Assembly (NCBI GenBank): GCA_002395225.1
Contig: DGWH01000151.1
Coordinates: 1-15,811 of the forward strand
DNA from: Christensenella sp. UBA4263
GTDB taxonomy: Bacteria; Bacillota; Clostridia; Christensenellales; Aristaeellaceae
DNA: 15,811 bases
Direction: 5' to 3'
Position numbers and translations under genes: made by a program. Each line of letters opens with the position of its first letter. Position 1 is the stretch's first letter. The notes below the pieces were generated by a model, which searched no databases, was not told the origin of the DNA, and saw only the letters and a program-made list of their open reading frames with translations. This document shows, piece by piece, positions 6,425 to 14,359 of this stretch.

Positions 6425-7321
6425 TCATTCTGTTTTCTCCACCGGCAAAAGTGCTTTGCTCACGACCACATGGATCAGATACGTGATCAGCGTCCCAAAG
6501 CATACATCCGTGAGAAAATGATTGGTCATGTGGATGCGGTTATAGCCGTAGAGCAGCACGAACACACAGGCGAAGATAAAGCAGTGGAAATTTCTGCGCT
6601 CGCTTCTTTTCTTCGTCACGTCAGCGAGCATGGGCAGCGAGAACATCATAGCGGCTATTGTCATATTGCCGCTGGGCCAGGATTTGAAGCTGTCATCACT
6701 GCCGGCGAGATTCGGAACCATCTGCCACCAGTTGCGAAATGCACTCCTCGGATCGTCCAGCGTGATCAGATACTTGTATCGCGGGCGGGAGGCCACCTGC
6801 TTGAGCCACAGGTTTACGTTGTCGGAGACAACGCCCGCAATCAGGATCGCGGCCCCGACAGCAACCAGTCTGTCCGCATCCTTATCATCCAGAATTTTGT
6901 CACACAGGATCATCGGCCACACATACAGCGCTGCAATGATCAGCCAGTTCAGGACCGAAAGCCATGGTGACGACTCGCCGGCTTTGTAATGGAACAGCAG
7001 ATCGCGCAGTTTGCCGCCGCTATAGGTATTCGTATAATAGACGGCAAGGAACCAGCCGATGATCAGCAGCACTGTTCCCGCCATGGAAAATCCCTTTTTC
7101 TTCAGCCCCTTGTACAGACACATTCCCGCCGCCGGATACAGGCAGTAGGAGAAATAGCAGCCATACGCGGCAAAGAAAGAGCCGAGCTTCGTAACGTTGG
7201 CAAGCTTTTCGTTGATCTGAAAATCAAAGAAGGAACCCAAAAGGATACCTATTGTACATGTCAGCACAACGGTGTAAAACCATTTTGGTGACACGCTGAG
7301 CATTTTTCCGCGAAGCTTCAT
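6425..7321 (-). CDS. PAP2-family membrane phosphatase (PSGN variant)
   Basis: This 298-residue integral membrane protein has about six helices. The three PAP2 phosphatase motifs are visible: K174-QVAS-R179-P180; W-P-S217-G218-N219; and N-R262-IHMTN-H268-FLT-D272. The family hydrolyses lipid phosphates such as phosphatidic acid, phosphatidylglycerophosphate or undecaprenyl pyrophosphate. The nucleophilic histidine (H268) and its aspartate partner (D272) are present. The usual general-acid histidine of PSGH is asparagine here, and the SR of motif 3 is NR. These changes may alter or lower activity, or mark a subfamily. The ATG follows GGAGG by seven bases. It is the first gene of a pair with the HAD lipoprotein. 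Confidence 0.87.
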   Translation of the reverse strand: MKLRGKMLSVSPKWFYTVVLTCTIGILLGSFFDFQINEKLANVTKLGSFFAAYGCYFSYCLYPAAGMCLYKGLKKKGFSMAGTVLLIIGWFLAVYYTNTYSGGKLRDLLFHYKAGESSPWLSVLNWLIIAALYVWPMILCDKILDDKDADRLVAVGAAILIAGVVSDNVNLWLKQVASRPRYKYLITLDDPRSAFRNWWQMVPNLAGSDDSFKSWPSGNMTIAAMMFSLPMLADVTKKRSERRNFHCFIFACVFVLLYGYNRIHMTNHFLTDVCFGTLITYLIHVVVSKALLPVEKTE

Positions 7322-7865
7322 TCATCATCCTCCGTTCATTTTATGTGGCAGGCAGATACAGAAATGCTGTCCGCCGCCTTGCAAAACGCCCGGGTCCGGG
7401 ACGCTCGCAGGGTGTCTGCTCTCCATGCTGATAATAAAGTATTTTCCGCTGATATTCCTCAAATGCTATTGCAAATTTTCCTGTAAAACTTTGCTTTATG
7501 TAGCCTATGAAGGCAATTGTACACACATCGGGTGCTAGGACCGTAGGTAACTATCTGTTACCATTTTATCCTCTCCATACGCCTTTTGTAAATATAGAAG
7601 TAGTATCTTTTCAAAAAATACGAGGCCGATATCCGAAGTGTACAGCCAATCTTTCTATGATTCAAAACAGTCGTTTTCGGGCAGATTAAATGCACCAAAA
7701 ATAGATTGTCCTGTAACCCACATCAGTGCATTCTATAGTTTCTTTTTCCATTCCCGCATGTGCTATTTTAGTTGTCATATTCATTCAATTAGAGCTAATG
7801 CATAAAGGGACAATGGGAAGTCAATGAGTAGAAAATGTTGGTAAATGCAATGTGTGGTTTTTGGT
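7322..7865. other. Long AT-richer gene-free stretch
   Basis: No convincing gene is seen on either strand. The open frames here are short, lack ribosome-binding sites and match nothing I recognise. A small hairpin (GGTAAC, five-base loop, GTTACC at 7546-7562) is present but has no good U-tail. The part next to 7321 must hold the promoter of the PAP2 gene; no clear -35/-10 pair could be fixed. The part next to 7866 follows the broken toxin and may be decayed accessory DNA. Confidence 0.5.
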
Positions 7866-8069
7866 TCAGATAAAGTGATCATGCCAGGGTTGCTCCGGAG
7901 TAAGGTGTATTCTGGCTGGCATATGCGTCAATGACTGCATTTCAGCTTTGATCGCTGCAACTGTATTTTTTGCCGCAACCGGAGCAAGAAGCTCACACTC
8001 AATATACTTTCGGATTTCCCTCAAATGGTCTCTGGCCTGGCGGGTGATCCGAATTCTTTATTCATTCAT
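7866..8069 (-). pseudogene. RelE/ParE-type toxin, inactivated by a nonsense codon
   Basis: The frame starts with an ATG (8067-8069) directly abutting the antitoxin stop codon. It reads M-N-E-stop, then RIRITRQARDHLREIRKYIE, an unmistakable RelE/ParE-family N-terminus. It continues through ARIHLTPEQPWHDH to a TGA at 7866-7868. The stop at codon 4 is TAA (8058-8060), where the family commonly has tyrosine (TAT/TAC), so one base change explains it. The frame also ends after about 66 residues, where family members usually run to 90-100, so the C-terminal catalytic part is missing. A second ATG at codon 2 of an alternative frame gives only 14 residues. RelE/ParE proteins cleave mRNA on ribosomes or poison gyrase; this copy should be dead. 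Confidence 0.8.
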
Positions 8070-8381
8070 TTACCCCTCCAGCCCGGCTTCCAATTCCCCG
8101 AAAACCTCGTCCATATCAAAAGAATCATCCGCTTTTGCCTGTGCAAGTCCAGTCGCCATCATCTGATTAAACTCCGCAGTATTCATCTCATCATAGTCAG
8201 GGATATTGGACTCCGGAATTGTGAGAGAAAATGGCATACCACCATGAATAATGATTTGGCGATAAAAGGCATCGATAGCAACGGATCGAGGAAGCCCAAG
8301 TCTGGAAAGTATCGCTTCCGCCTGGGTTTTGACATTCAGATCGATCCTCGCATTCACATTTGCTGTTTTGATTGCTGCCAT
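8070..8381 (-). CDS. RelB/DinJ-family antitoxin
   Basis: This 103-residue cytoplasmic antitoxin has an N-terminal ribbon-helix-helix DNA-binding domain, with the strand NVNARIDLNVK and helices through LGLPRSVAIDAFYRQIIIHGGMPF, typical of RelB/DinJ. An acidic, flexible C-terminal tail (about 55-103) would wrap the toxin. The start was chosen at ATG 8379-8381, because AGGAGG lies eight bases upstream. An upstream GTG at 8390 overlaps that Shine-Dalgarno and is rejected. The toxin start codon follows its stop with no gap, the normal operon order for this family. With the toxin broken, the protein may survive only as an autorepressor or as an anti-addiction antitoxin. Confidence 0.88.
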   Translation of the reverse strand: MAAIKTANVNARIDLNVKTQAEAILSRLGLPRSVAIDAFYRQIIIHGGMPFSLTIPESNIPDYDEMNTAEFNQMMATGLAQAKADDSFDMDEVFGELEAGLEG

Positions 8382-8406
8382 GTTGAGCACCTCCTTGTTA
8401 TCTCAT

Positions 8407-8440
8407 ATTATACGCAATTGTGCTTCACATTGAAACACAA
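8407..8440 (-). promoter_or_regulatory. Promoter and operator of the antitoxin/toxin pair
   Basis: A perfect -10 TATAAT lies at 8407-8412 (minus strand). Immediately upstream, 8418-8440 is a 23-bp dyad with arms TTGTGCTTCA and TGAAACACAA (9 of 10 positions match) around three central bases. It covers the spacer and -35 area. This is the expected binding site for the ribbon-helix-helix antitoxin dimer (inference). The -35 (TTTCAA with 17-bp spacing) is weak. Confidence 0.6.
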
Positions 8441-8511
8441 CAGCGTACTCCATCCATAGGATTGACCAGGATTTTCCGGCTCAAAAATCAGTATGAATCC
8501 TTATCTGCCGC

Positions 8512-8676
8512 TCATTTGATGCCACTTAGCACGAAAAAAACTATGGGCAAAGAAATCCCGTTGCCCCATAGCTTGTACTCGGCGGCGTCCGTATAAGGAT
8601 CGGCGGATCGTGAACAGGTCGGGATCCAGTATGGAAATCCCGGCTTCCATGCACCGTATAAGAAACAGCGGCGCAG
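8512..8676 (-). pseudogene. C-terminal remnant of a phage-type cytosine-C5 DNA methyltransferase
   Basis: A 54-codon open frame without a start codon or ribosome site ends in TGA (8512-8514) and reads DPYTDAAEYKLWGNG, then ISLPIVFFVLSGIK. The T/S-D-A-A-E-Y-K-x-x-G-N-G/S-I-x-L-P signature, followed by a short hydrophobic helix, is the characteristic C-terminus of DNA cytosine methyltransferases, especially those of gut Clostridia prophages. Upstream, at about 8675-8692 in a neighbouring frame, KIERLT resembles the preceding RRLTP motif, which suggests a frameshift. The catalytic PC and ENV motifs are absent. The gene is a decayed fragment. Confidence 0.6.
8534..8571 (-). terminator. Terminator-like hairpin inside the methyltransferase remnant
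   Basis: On the minus strand CTATGGGGCAA pairs with TTGCCCATAG (one bulged base) around a ten-base loop, and seven T's follow. By sequence it is a good intrinsic terminator. However, it coincides with the codons for LWGNGISLPIVFF, so it may be an accident of that coding sequence. It could still stop read-through from the galactosidase gene toward the antitoxin gene. Confidence 0.4.
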
Positions 8677-8755
8677 TTAACCTCTCAATTTTGAGGAGCG
8701 CAGCCGGAAAAGAAAGTGGTTTTCGGATCAGCCTTTGAAAACCTGCCTGGAAAAC

Positions 8756-8783
8756 CAAAAAGAGGCGAGCTGCGCTCACCTCT
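8756..8783 (-). terminator. Terminator of the beta-galactosidase gene
   Basis: Read on the minus strand, AGAGGTGAGC pairs with GCTCGCCTCT (10 bp with one U-G pair) around a three-base loop, followed by TTTTTGG. It lies 52 bp after the galactosidase stop. This is a textbook rho-independent terminator. Confidence 0.85.
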
Positions 8784-8835
8784 TAAATAGAATAAATCGA
8801 TTCAACACCATCCGGCTGTGTCGTTCCTGTTCAGA

Positions 8836-11826
8836 TCAGTCTGCCGCACCGAAAGACAGATGGAAGCTGTAACTGAACGTATCCTCCACAATGGCGTACC
8901 GACGGTCAAGATCCGGACCGCAGCTGTTGGTTCCCACACCGGAATTCCGGTAATTGATCAGCAGTTCGGTCATATGCTTTTCAGGGATCTCCCAGGTATG
9001 CCTTGCTTCATCCAGTTCCTCAATGGTCGGATGCAGAGCCGAGAACTCAAACCGCTCACCCTCCACCGTCACGCTGGCAACGCCGTCTGACAATTTGACA
9101 TAGGAGGCATCCAGGTGGTTTCCGCACTCCTGGGGCATGATGTACGGGAACAGTTCCTCTGTAACCGTGCTCTCATAGAGACCCAGGCACGTGTCGTTTC
9201 CGGCATCCGAATAGGATTCGCAGGGACCATTGGCCACATAGCGAAGGGACTCAAACTCGCTGCGGAGCCTGAGGCGCAGGGCAAACCTGGGCAGATACAG
9301 CCGCGGTGCCTGCAGTTCCGCTGCCCGTTCAGGACACAGATTAAGCGGGAATTCCGGATTGCGCCGGGCGTCAATGGATACCGTGAGGCCGTTGGCATCA
9401 AAGCGGTAGCGCAGCTGCACATAGACAAATGGCAGGCGTGCCCGGGCACCCACGAAACCGGTTACAAGGAACTCTCCGTCCTCTTCCACTTTTTCCACTG
9501 TCTGCGCATAGAAATGTGCCTTGTGCATGTGCCAGGATTTGAACTGTTCCTTAATCCGCCGCTCATTGTCCGTTGACGCGCGCCAGATCGTCAGATCCGC
9601 CGGTTCCGCCAGCAGTTCCCCGCCCGGTGTGCGGATACTGCACAGCATGCCGGTGGCAAGGTCCAGCGTATACACATTCTCCCCGGCCTGAATCTCGGTA
9701 TAACGGGGATTTGCCCCTTCCCGGATCTCTACGCTGGCCGGTACGATTTCTGCCGGGGCACCCTTGGCATACGGGAAGGTAAAGTGACACAGTTCTGTCG
9801 GTGTTTCCGCCCACAGAGAGGCGTCCCGGGTCATGAACGACAGACAGATGCCGCCAAACAGCTCCACCTCAGGCCATGCCGAGGGAATGGGCAGCTGTAC
9901 GGTCTTTGTTTCGTGCGGGGCCACCTGCACAGTGGTCTCACCCGACACATCCTTTTTCCCGTCTGCCACAATGGACCAGACCAGCGTCAGGGCGGACAGA
10001 TCCGTAAAGTCCAGATGGTTGGTAATGCGGAACAGGCCGGCCTTCAGGTCCACCACCTCCACGTCCGCCGGGCGATACGCCGCCTTCATGGACAGGAAGC
10101 CGGGAGACGGACGCCGGTCAGGCAGTACGAGGCCGTCCACACAGAAATTATCATCATGCGGGAACTCGCCGCTGTCGCCGCCATACCCGTAACCCAGAAC
10201 CCGATCCGGGTTTTCCGGATCCGAAATCCGCACGGCATGGTCACACCATTCCCAGATGCATCCGCCGATAAGCCGCGGATACCGGTAAATCATCTTCCAG
10301 TAGTCCTCAAGGCCTCCCGGACCATTGCCCATGGCATGGGCATATTCACACATGAAATATGGCCTGGGATCCTCCGCCTCTGCCGCCTGATACTCAAGGC
10401 TCTCAAGGTCCGGATACATCCGGCTGACCACATCCACGCAGGGATCGATCGGCGGCTGATTCCGTCCGTACGGCGGATCCGGATACGCGGTCCGCTCATA
10501 ATGAACAGGCCTTGAGGGATCTGCCTCATGCACATAAGCTGACATGACCCGGTGATTATCGCCAATCTGGGACTCATTGCCCAGGGACCAGAAAATCACA
10601 CAGGGGAAATTTTTGTCCCGTCCCAGGGTGCGCCGCATGCGGTTGACATAGGCCTCCTGCCAGTCCGTGTTGGAGGAAAGGGAGGCGATGGATTTGGCCG
10701 GCTGCTTCTGATATGCCGCATCCGCACCGTGGGTTTCAATATCACATTCATCCACCACATAGAGGCCGAAACGGTCTGCCAGCTGATACAGATACGGATG
10801 GTCCGGATAATGGGAGGTCCGGATGCAGTTGACATTGTTGCGCTTCATCAGCAGCAGGTCCTGCTCCATATCCTCTCTTGAGACGGTCCATCCTTTATCC
10901 GGATGCGATTCATGCCGGTTCACGCCCCGCAGCTTAACGACGCAGCCGTTAATCAGCAGTTCCCGGTTCTCGGAAAATGCCACGGAACGGAAACCGAAAG
11001 GAATGTCGATCCGCTCCCCGGCGCACTCAAACCGGGCCGTATACAGGACCGGCGATTCCGCGTTCCACAGAACAGGATTGTCAATCCGGGCGCGGCCGCC
11101 CTCGACCGTTTTCTCCGTTCCATCCGGGCAGAGAATCCGGACACTGGCCTCCTCCGGCGTCCCTTCATAGGAAAGGTCGACGGAAAACTCCCCGTCCATG
11201 GGAGCATGAATAAAGATATCCCGCAGATGCTGGCTGGGCCGGCTGAGAAGATACACATCCCGGAAAATCCCGTGATACCGGAACGCATCCTGATCCTCCA
11301 GATAGGTGCCGCTGGACCAGGTAAACACGATGGCCGTGAGCACATTGTGCCCGTCCTTAATCGCTCCGGAGAGATCAAATTCCGCCTGAAGATGCGAGGC
11401 TTTGGACAGTCCCACATACTGGCCGTTCAGATAAAGAAGCATGGCGCTGGAAACGCCTTCAAAGACAATATACACCTTTTCATCGTCAAGATGACTGTGC
11501 ATGAATTCCGTCCGGTAGACCCCTACCGGATTCTCCCCCGGGATATACGGCGGCATGAACGGAATCGGATAATTGACATTCAGATACTGTTTCTGCCCGT
11601 AGCCAAAGCACTCCCAGCACCCCGGAACGGTTATCCGGTCCTCAAACCGGATACTGCACACCGACTCCGGAATCTCAAGCACCGAACCGAAATAACTGAA
11701 ATCCCATTCGCCGTTCAGCATCCGGACAGCTTCTTTTCCATCTGTCCGTTCCGGCAGATAATACGCTCTCGGCTGTTCCAGATTTTCACCCAGAACGTGC
11801 GGATCCGCAATTTTCCCTGCTACCAA
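8836..11826 (-). CDS. lacZ: LacZ-type beta-galactosidase (GH2)
   Basis: This complete 996-residue cytoplasmic glycoside hydrolase family 2 enzyme hydrolyses lactose and related beta-galactosides. Domains in order: sugar-binding jelly roll (~34-215), Ig-like (~216-285), TIM barrel (~287-590) with GVNRHESHP and DECDIETHG, a second Ig-like domain, then the beta-galactosidase small-chain domain (~715-990), which includes WRASTDNE. The acid/base is E418 in SLGNES. The nucleophile is E494 in MCEYAHAMGN. Length equals that of long LacZ enzymes (about 1,000). There is no signal peptide. The start is TTG at 11824-11826, with GAGGAGGAGG eight bases upstream; no in-frame ATG is suitable. No permease or regulator is adjacent, so the gene appears monocistronic with its own terminator. 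Confidence 0.97.
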   Translation of the reverse strand: MVAGKIADPHVLGENLEQPRAYYLPERTDGKEAVRMLNGEWDFSYFGSVLEIPESVCSIRFEDRITVPGCWECFGYGQKQYLNVNYPIPFMPPYIPGENPVGVYRTEFMHSHLDDEKVYIVFEGVSSAMLLYLNGQYVGLSKASHLQAEFDLSGAIKDGHNVLTAIVFTWSSGTYLEDQDAFRYHGIFRDVYLLSRPSQHLRDIFIHAPMDGEFSVDLSYEGTPEEASVRILCPDGTEKTVEGGRARIDNPVLWNAESPVLYTARFECAGERIDIPFGFRSVAFSENRELLINGCVVKLRGVNRHESHPDKGWTVSREDMEQDLLLMKRNNVNCIRTSHYPDHPYLYQLADRFGLYVVDECDIETHGADAAYQKQPAKSIASLSSNTDWQEAYVNRMRRTLGRDKNFPCVIFWSLGNESQIGDNHRVMSAYVHEADPSRPVHYERTAYPDPPYGRNQPPIDPCVDVVSRMYPDLESLEYQAAEAEDPRPYFMCEYAHAMGNGPGGLEDYWKMIYRYPRLIGGCIWEWCDHAVRISDPENPDRVLGYGYGGDSGEFPHDDNFCVDGLVLPDRRPSPGFLSMKAAYRPADVEVVDLKAGLFRITNHLDFTDLSALTLVWSIVADGKKDVSGETTVQVAPHETKTVQLPIPSAWPEVELFGGICLSFMTRDASLWAETPTELCHFTFPYAKGAPAEIVPASVEIREGANPRYTEIQAGENVYTLDLATGMLCSIRTPGGELLAEPADLTIWRASTDNERRIKEQFKSWHMHKAHFYAQTVEKVEEDGEFLVTGFVGARARLPFVYVQLRYRFDANGLTVSIDARRNPEFPLNLCPERAAELQAPRLYLPRFALRLRLRSEFESLRYVANGPCESYSDAGNDTCLGLYESTVTEELFPYIMPQECGNHLDASYVKLSDGVASVTVEGERFEFSALHPTIEELDEARHTWEIPEKHMTELLINYRNSGVGTNSCGPDLDRRYAIVEDTFSYSFHLSFGAAD

Positions 11827-12110
11827 GAAGTTTTCCTCCTCCTCAATATTGGTCTTTTCCCCGAGCGGCTTTGTCTGAGGCCCGGATTCGATCCTCTGTC
11901 GCTGCGCGGCAGGGCAAATCCGATCAAGTCCGGTCTCGCGTTCCTCCGGATTCCCGGCCCGTCGGACCGGTCACCCAAATACCGTCCCGCATTAATCGAC
12001 CTGCCGCTCCGGCAGACAGGCCAATTATACATGAACCCGACATGGTACGCAATCCTGTCCGGAGGGAAAAAACTGCCCAATGCCCGCAGCCCTGACATGC
12101 GCACATGAAA
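11827..12110 (-). promoter_or_regulatory. Promoter and long leader of the beta-galactosidase gene
   Basis: A perfect -10 TATAAT lies at 12024-12029 on the minus strand. The -35 position, 17 bp upstream at 12047-12052, reads TTGCGT (3/6). If used, it gives a leader of roughly 190 nt. The leader contains a compact hairpin (CTGCCG, three-base loop, CGGCAG at about 12001-12015), and the strong GAGGAGGAGG lies just before the TTG. I see no LacI-type operator, cre site or known riboswitch with confidence, and no gene in this stretch. Confidence 0.45.
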
Positions 12111-12136
12111 GGACCCGGCGCGATGGCGCCGGGTCC
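12107..12136 (-). terminator. Strong terminator of the GntR/ABC operon
   Basis: A perfect 11-bp GC-rich stem (GGACCCGGCGC with GCGCCGGGTCC, 12111-12121 and 12126-12136) closes a four-base loop, followed on the minus strand by TTTC. It lies 42 bp after the permease stop. The U-run is short but the stem is very stable. Confidence 0.7.
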
Positions 12137-12178
12137 CTCAGATGATGATTGTGCCGCCGCGGCCATGATCATTCCCTG

Positions 12179-14359
12179 TCAGTGACCGGAAACGATGTAT
12201 CTTCGCTGCGGCCAGTTATAGAGCTCCGGATTTTCCTGAATCTTCCGGATCCGTTCGGTCAGTTCTATTTCCTGTTCCGGAGCAGTGCCCGTCATTACGG
12301 AATACGCCGAACTTTCTCCTTTTTCAAACAGCCAGATCTCATCCTCGGAAATCGCCGGCATATAGTACCGTTCCATGCCGTTTCCGCTGATGCTGTTCCG
12401 GATCCATTCCGCCGCTTCCTCCGGGGAACCGGCCGCTCTGACGGAAATCAGCTCTCTCCCGTCGCCTGGATTCTGGCTGTCCTCAACATCCGGAGCCGCA
12501 TAATGAAGCCGCACCACCTCGCAGTCGCAGACCGATACAAATCCGCCGGTCAGCAGTTTCTCCGCTTCCTCTGCCTTATCCCCCAGCCATATGGCGAGCA
12601 GTTCCGTTTCGCCCGGATACACCTTGATCGTCGCATTCAGATAACGGTCAATGCCCCGGCCGCTCAGGTAATACGTGCAGATAGGATTTTGTCCCAGCGT
12701 CTCATACCGGCGGCCCATTATGGTCCTGCGGGCAACCTCAAGGAGATGCCGTACCTCCTCTGGTGACTTTCCGGCCAGGGTCTCGCCCCTTCCTTCCTTG
12801 AAATCCAGCGCCGTGGTCCATTTATCCACTGAGGGACCATAGCTCTGCACATAGGCATATATCGAGAATCGTCCCAGATCACTGGCTGCATCCGCCTGAT
12901 CCAGGGCCGCCTCAAATTCATCCAGGCTGAGCCCCGCAAGGGTATCCTGCCGGAAATCCTCACTCTCGACCATGACTTTGGCCGCAGCGCTGTATGCCTC
13001 CGGATCCGGCATGCCTGCCGCGTTTCGCCGGCTGACATAATTGCGGCGATGCGAGCCCTTTTCGGAGCGGTATTCCACGACAAAAGAATCAAACATCACC
13101 GGATGATACCCTTTTTCTGCAACGGTTATCTCCCGAAGCTGCCTGCCCAGCGTACAGGCCGCCTCAATCGCGTCCGCACTGCGGAGGGTATATTGCTGAA
13201 TGTCCTCGCCATCCCCTTCTGCCCGGACAGAGACGGACCTCAGCTGTCCTGCTTCCGGGACATACCGGTCATATCCGGCCAGGTCAAACCGAAGGGCAAA
13301 TACCCCCGCCGCCAGCACCATTGCACAGGCAACGCCCAGCGGCACAAACGTAAACGCCTTCTTCATGTTCAGCAGAATCAGGCCGCGGAAGAGCATATAG
13401 CCCAGAACAGCCCCCAGTACCAGAGAAACAAGCAGCGCCGCCTCGCTGTCAATGATATTCATGAAAATCATCCCGCAGAGCGTGCCGCAGCCCAGAGAGG
13501 CCAGAATCATCCCGGGCAGTTCCAGTCCTGCAAATGCCAACGAATGTCCTGTCCGCTCCGCCGCACGTTTCCGGTACAGCACAAAGGCCAGCACCAGGAA
13601 CACGGCAGTGGCCACGATGCCTGCTGTCGGGGCAAACGCCTGCGGTCTCAGCAGCGCCTTATACAGGCTGAACGCCGGTGACCAGGTACTCATCCATGTC
13701 CGGGCGGCATCCAGAGGCATGGTAAACAGGTAATGCACCGCAATATCCTGCCAGCAATAGAGCATTCCCTCCATTCCGGCGCTCAGGGTCAGCGTCACGG
13801 CCGCACACGCCCAGAGCTGTCCGGTCATCACCGCGGAAAGAGCCCCCACGGCGTACCCGTACAGGTGCATCAGGGCAAGAACCATGCACTGTCTGAACAC
13901 ATCTGCAGAGAGAAATCCCCCCGTCCCCGCAACGCCCGCCAGAACCGGAACCAATGCCAGAGAAAGGATCACCGGCAGGAGACTGTCTATCCCATAGACC
14001 AGCGTCCGCAGCAGAAAGTCCGTGCCCTTTTTCACCGGCAGACCGGCCTCAAGAACCGTTCTCTTCCCCGAAAAGAGATGACGGAACAGAAAGATCCCTG
14101 AAAAATACCCCATGGCCGCAAAGGCCAGAGACAGCAGTTCCTGACTGCCTGCCAGATTCAGAAGGGACGAAAAATGCCTCCTCATGTCCTGGACCAGCAA
14201 ACCCGGATCCCCGCCAAAGGACCGTATCATCTCCGCATTGCGGACACAGTCCAGCAGCACCCGAAAAGGAACCAGAAAGAAAGCCAGAAGGAGCATCAGC
14301 AGGGCCATGCCTGCGTAATGCTTCAAAAGATACACGCCGATTCGCCGTTTATTCTGCAT
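12179..14359 (-). CDS. ABC transporter permease with large C-terminal soluble domain (YtrC/D-like)
   Basis: This 726-residue membrane subunit of an ABC-2-type exporter has about nine to ten hydrophobic segments within residues 15-357. A large soluble domain (about 360-726) with no membrane segment follows, probably on the outer face. The arrangement resembles the Ytr-type permeases of Firmicutes that carry a DUF6449-like C-terminus; I assign that name from resemblance. The frame is open 96 codons further upstream, but that part is the ATPase gene read in another frame. ATG 14357-14359 is chosen because GGAGG lies nine bases upstream and it overlaps the ATPase stop by 11 bp, a sign of translational coupling. 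It works with the adjacent ATPase. Substrate unknown; the family is linked to cell-wall-antibiotic responses. Confidence 0.82.
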   Translation of the reverse strand: MQNKRRIGVYLLKHYAGMALLMLLLAFFLVPFRVLLDCVRNAEMIRSFGGDPGLLVQDMRRHFSSLLNLAGSQELLSLAFAAMGYFSGIFLFRHLFSGKRTVLEAGLPVKKGTDFLLRTLVYGIDSLLPVILSLALVPVLAGVAGTGGFLSADVFRQCMVLALMHLYGYAVGALSAVMTGQLWACAAVTLTLSAGMEGMLYCWQDIAVHYLFTMPLDAARTWMSTWSPAFSLYKALLRPQAFAPTAGIVATAVFLVLAFVLYRKRAAERTGHSLAFAGLELPGMILASLGCGTLCGMIFMNIIDSEAALLVSLVLGAVLGYMLFRGLILLNMKKAFTFVPLGVACAMVLAAGVFALRFDLAGYDRYVPEAGQLRSVSVRAEGDGEDIQQYTLRSADAIEAACTLGRQLREITVAEKGYHPVMFDSFVVEYRSEKGSHRRNYVSRRNAAGMPDPEAYSAAAKVMVESEDFRQDTLAGLSLDEFEAALDQADAASDLGRFSIYAYVQSYGPSVDKWTTALDFKEGRGETLAGKSPEEVRHLLEVARRTIMGRRYETLGQNPICTYYLSGRGIDRYLNATIKVYPGETELLAIWLGDKAEEAEKLLTGGFVSVCDCEVVRLHYAAPDVEDSQNPGDGRELISVRAAGSPEEAAEWIRNSISGNGMERYYMPAISEDEIWLFEKGESSAYSVMTGTAPEQEIELTERIRKIQENPELYNWPQRRYIVSGH

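Noticed and set aside
5248..6486. 412-residue open frame on the plus strand
   Set aside because: It is the antisense shadow of the HAD phosphatase, whose catalytic motifs and lipobox are clear on the minus strand.
7341..7526. 61-residue minus-strand ORF in the gene-free stretch
   Set aside because: No ribosome-binding site, no recognisable motif and poor composition.
8534..8571. A separate small RNA ending at this terminator-like hairpin
   Set aside because: No promoter could be placed between the galactosidase terminator and the hairpin, and the hairpin matches methyltransferase codons, so chance is the simpler explanation.
8501..8779. 92-residue minus-strand ORF
   Set aside because: The recognisable methyltransferase signature lies in a different frame of the same DNA, and this frame crosses the galactosidase terminator. 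At most its KIERLT segment is part of the frameshifted remnant.
10903..12108. 401-residue open frame on the plus strand
   Set aside because: It is antisense to the beta-galactosidase; its composition (many R, P, H, I) is typical of a shadow frame, and it has no recognisable domain.
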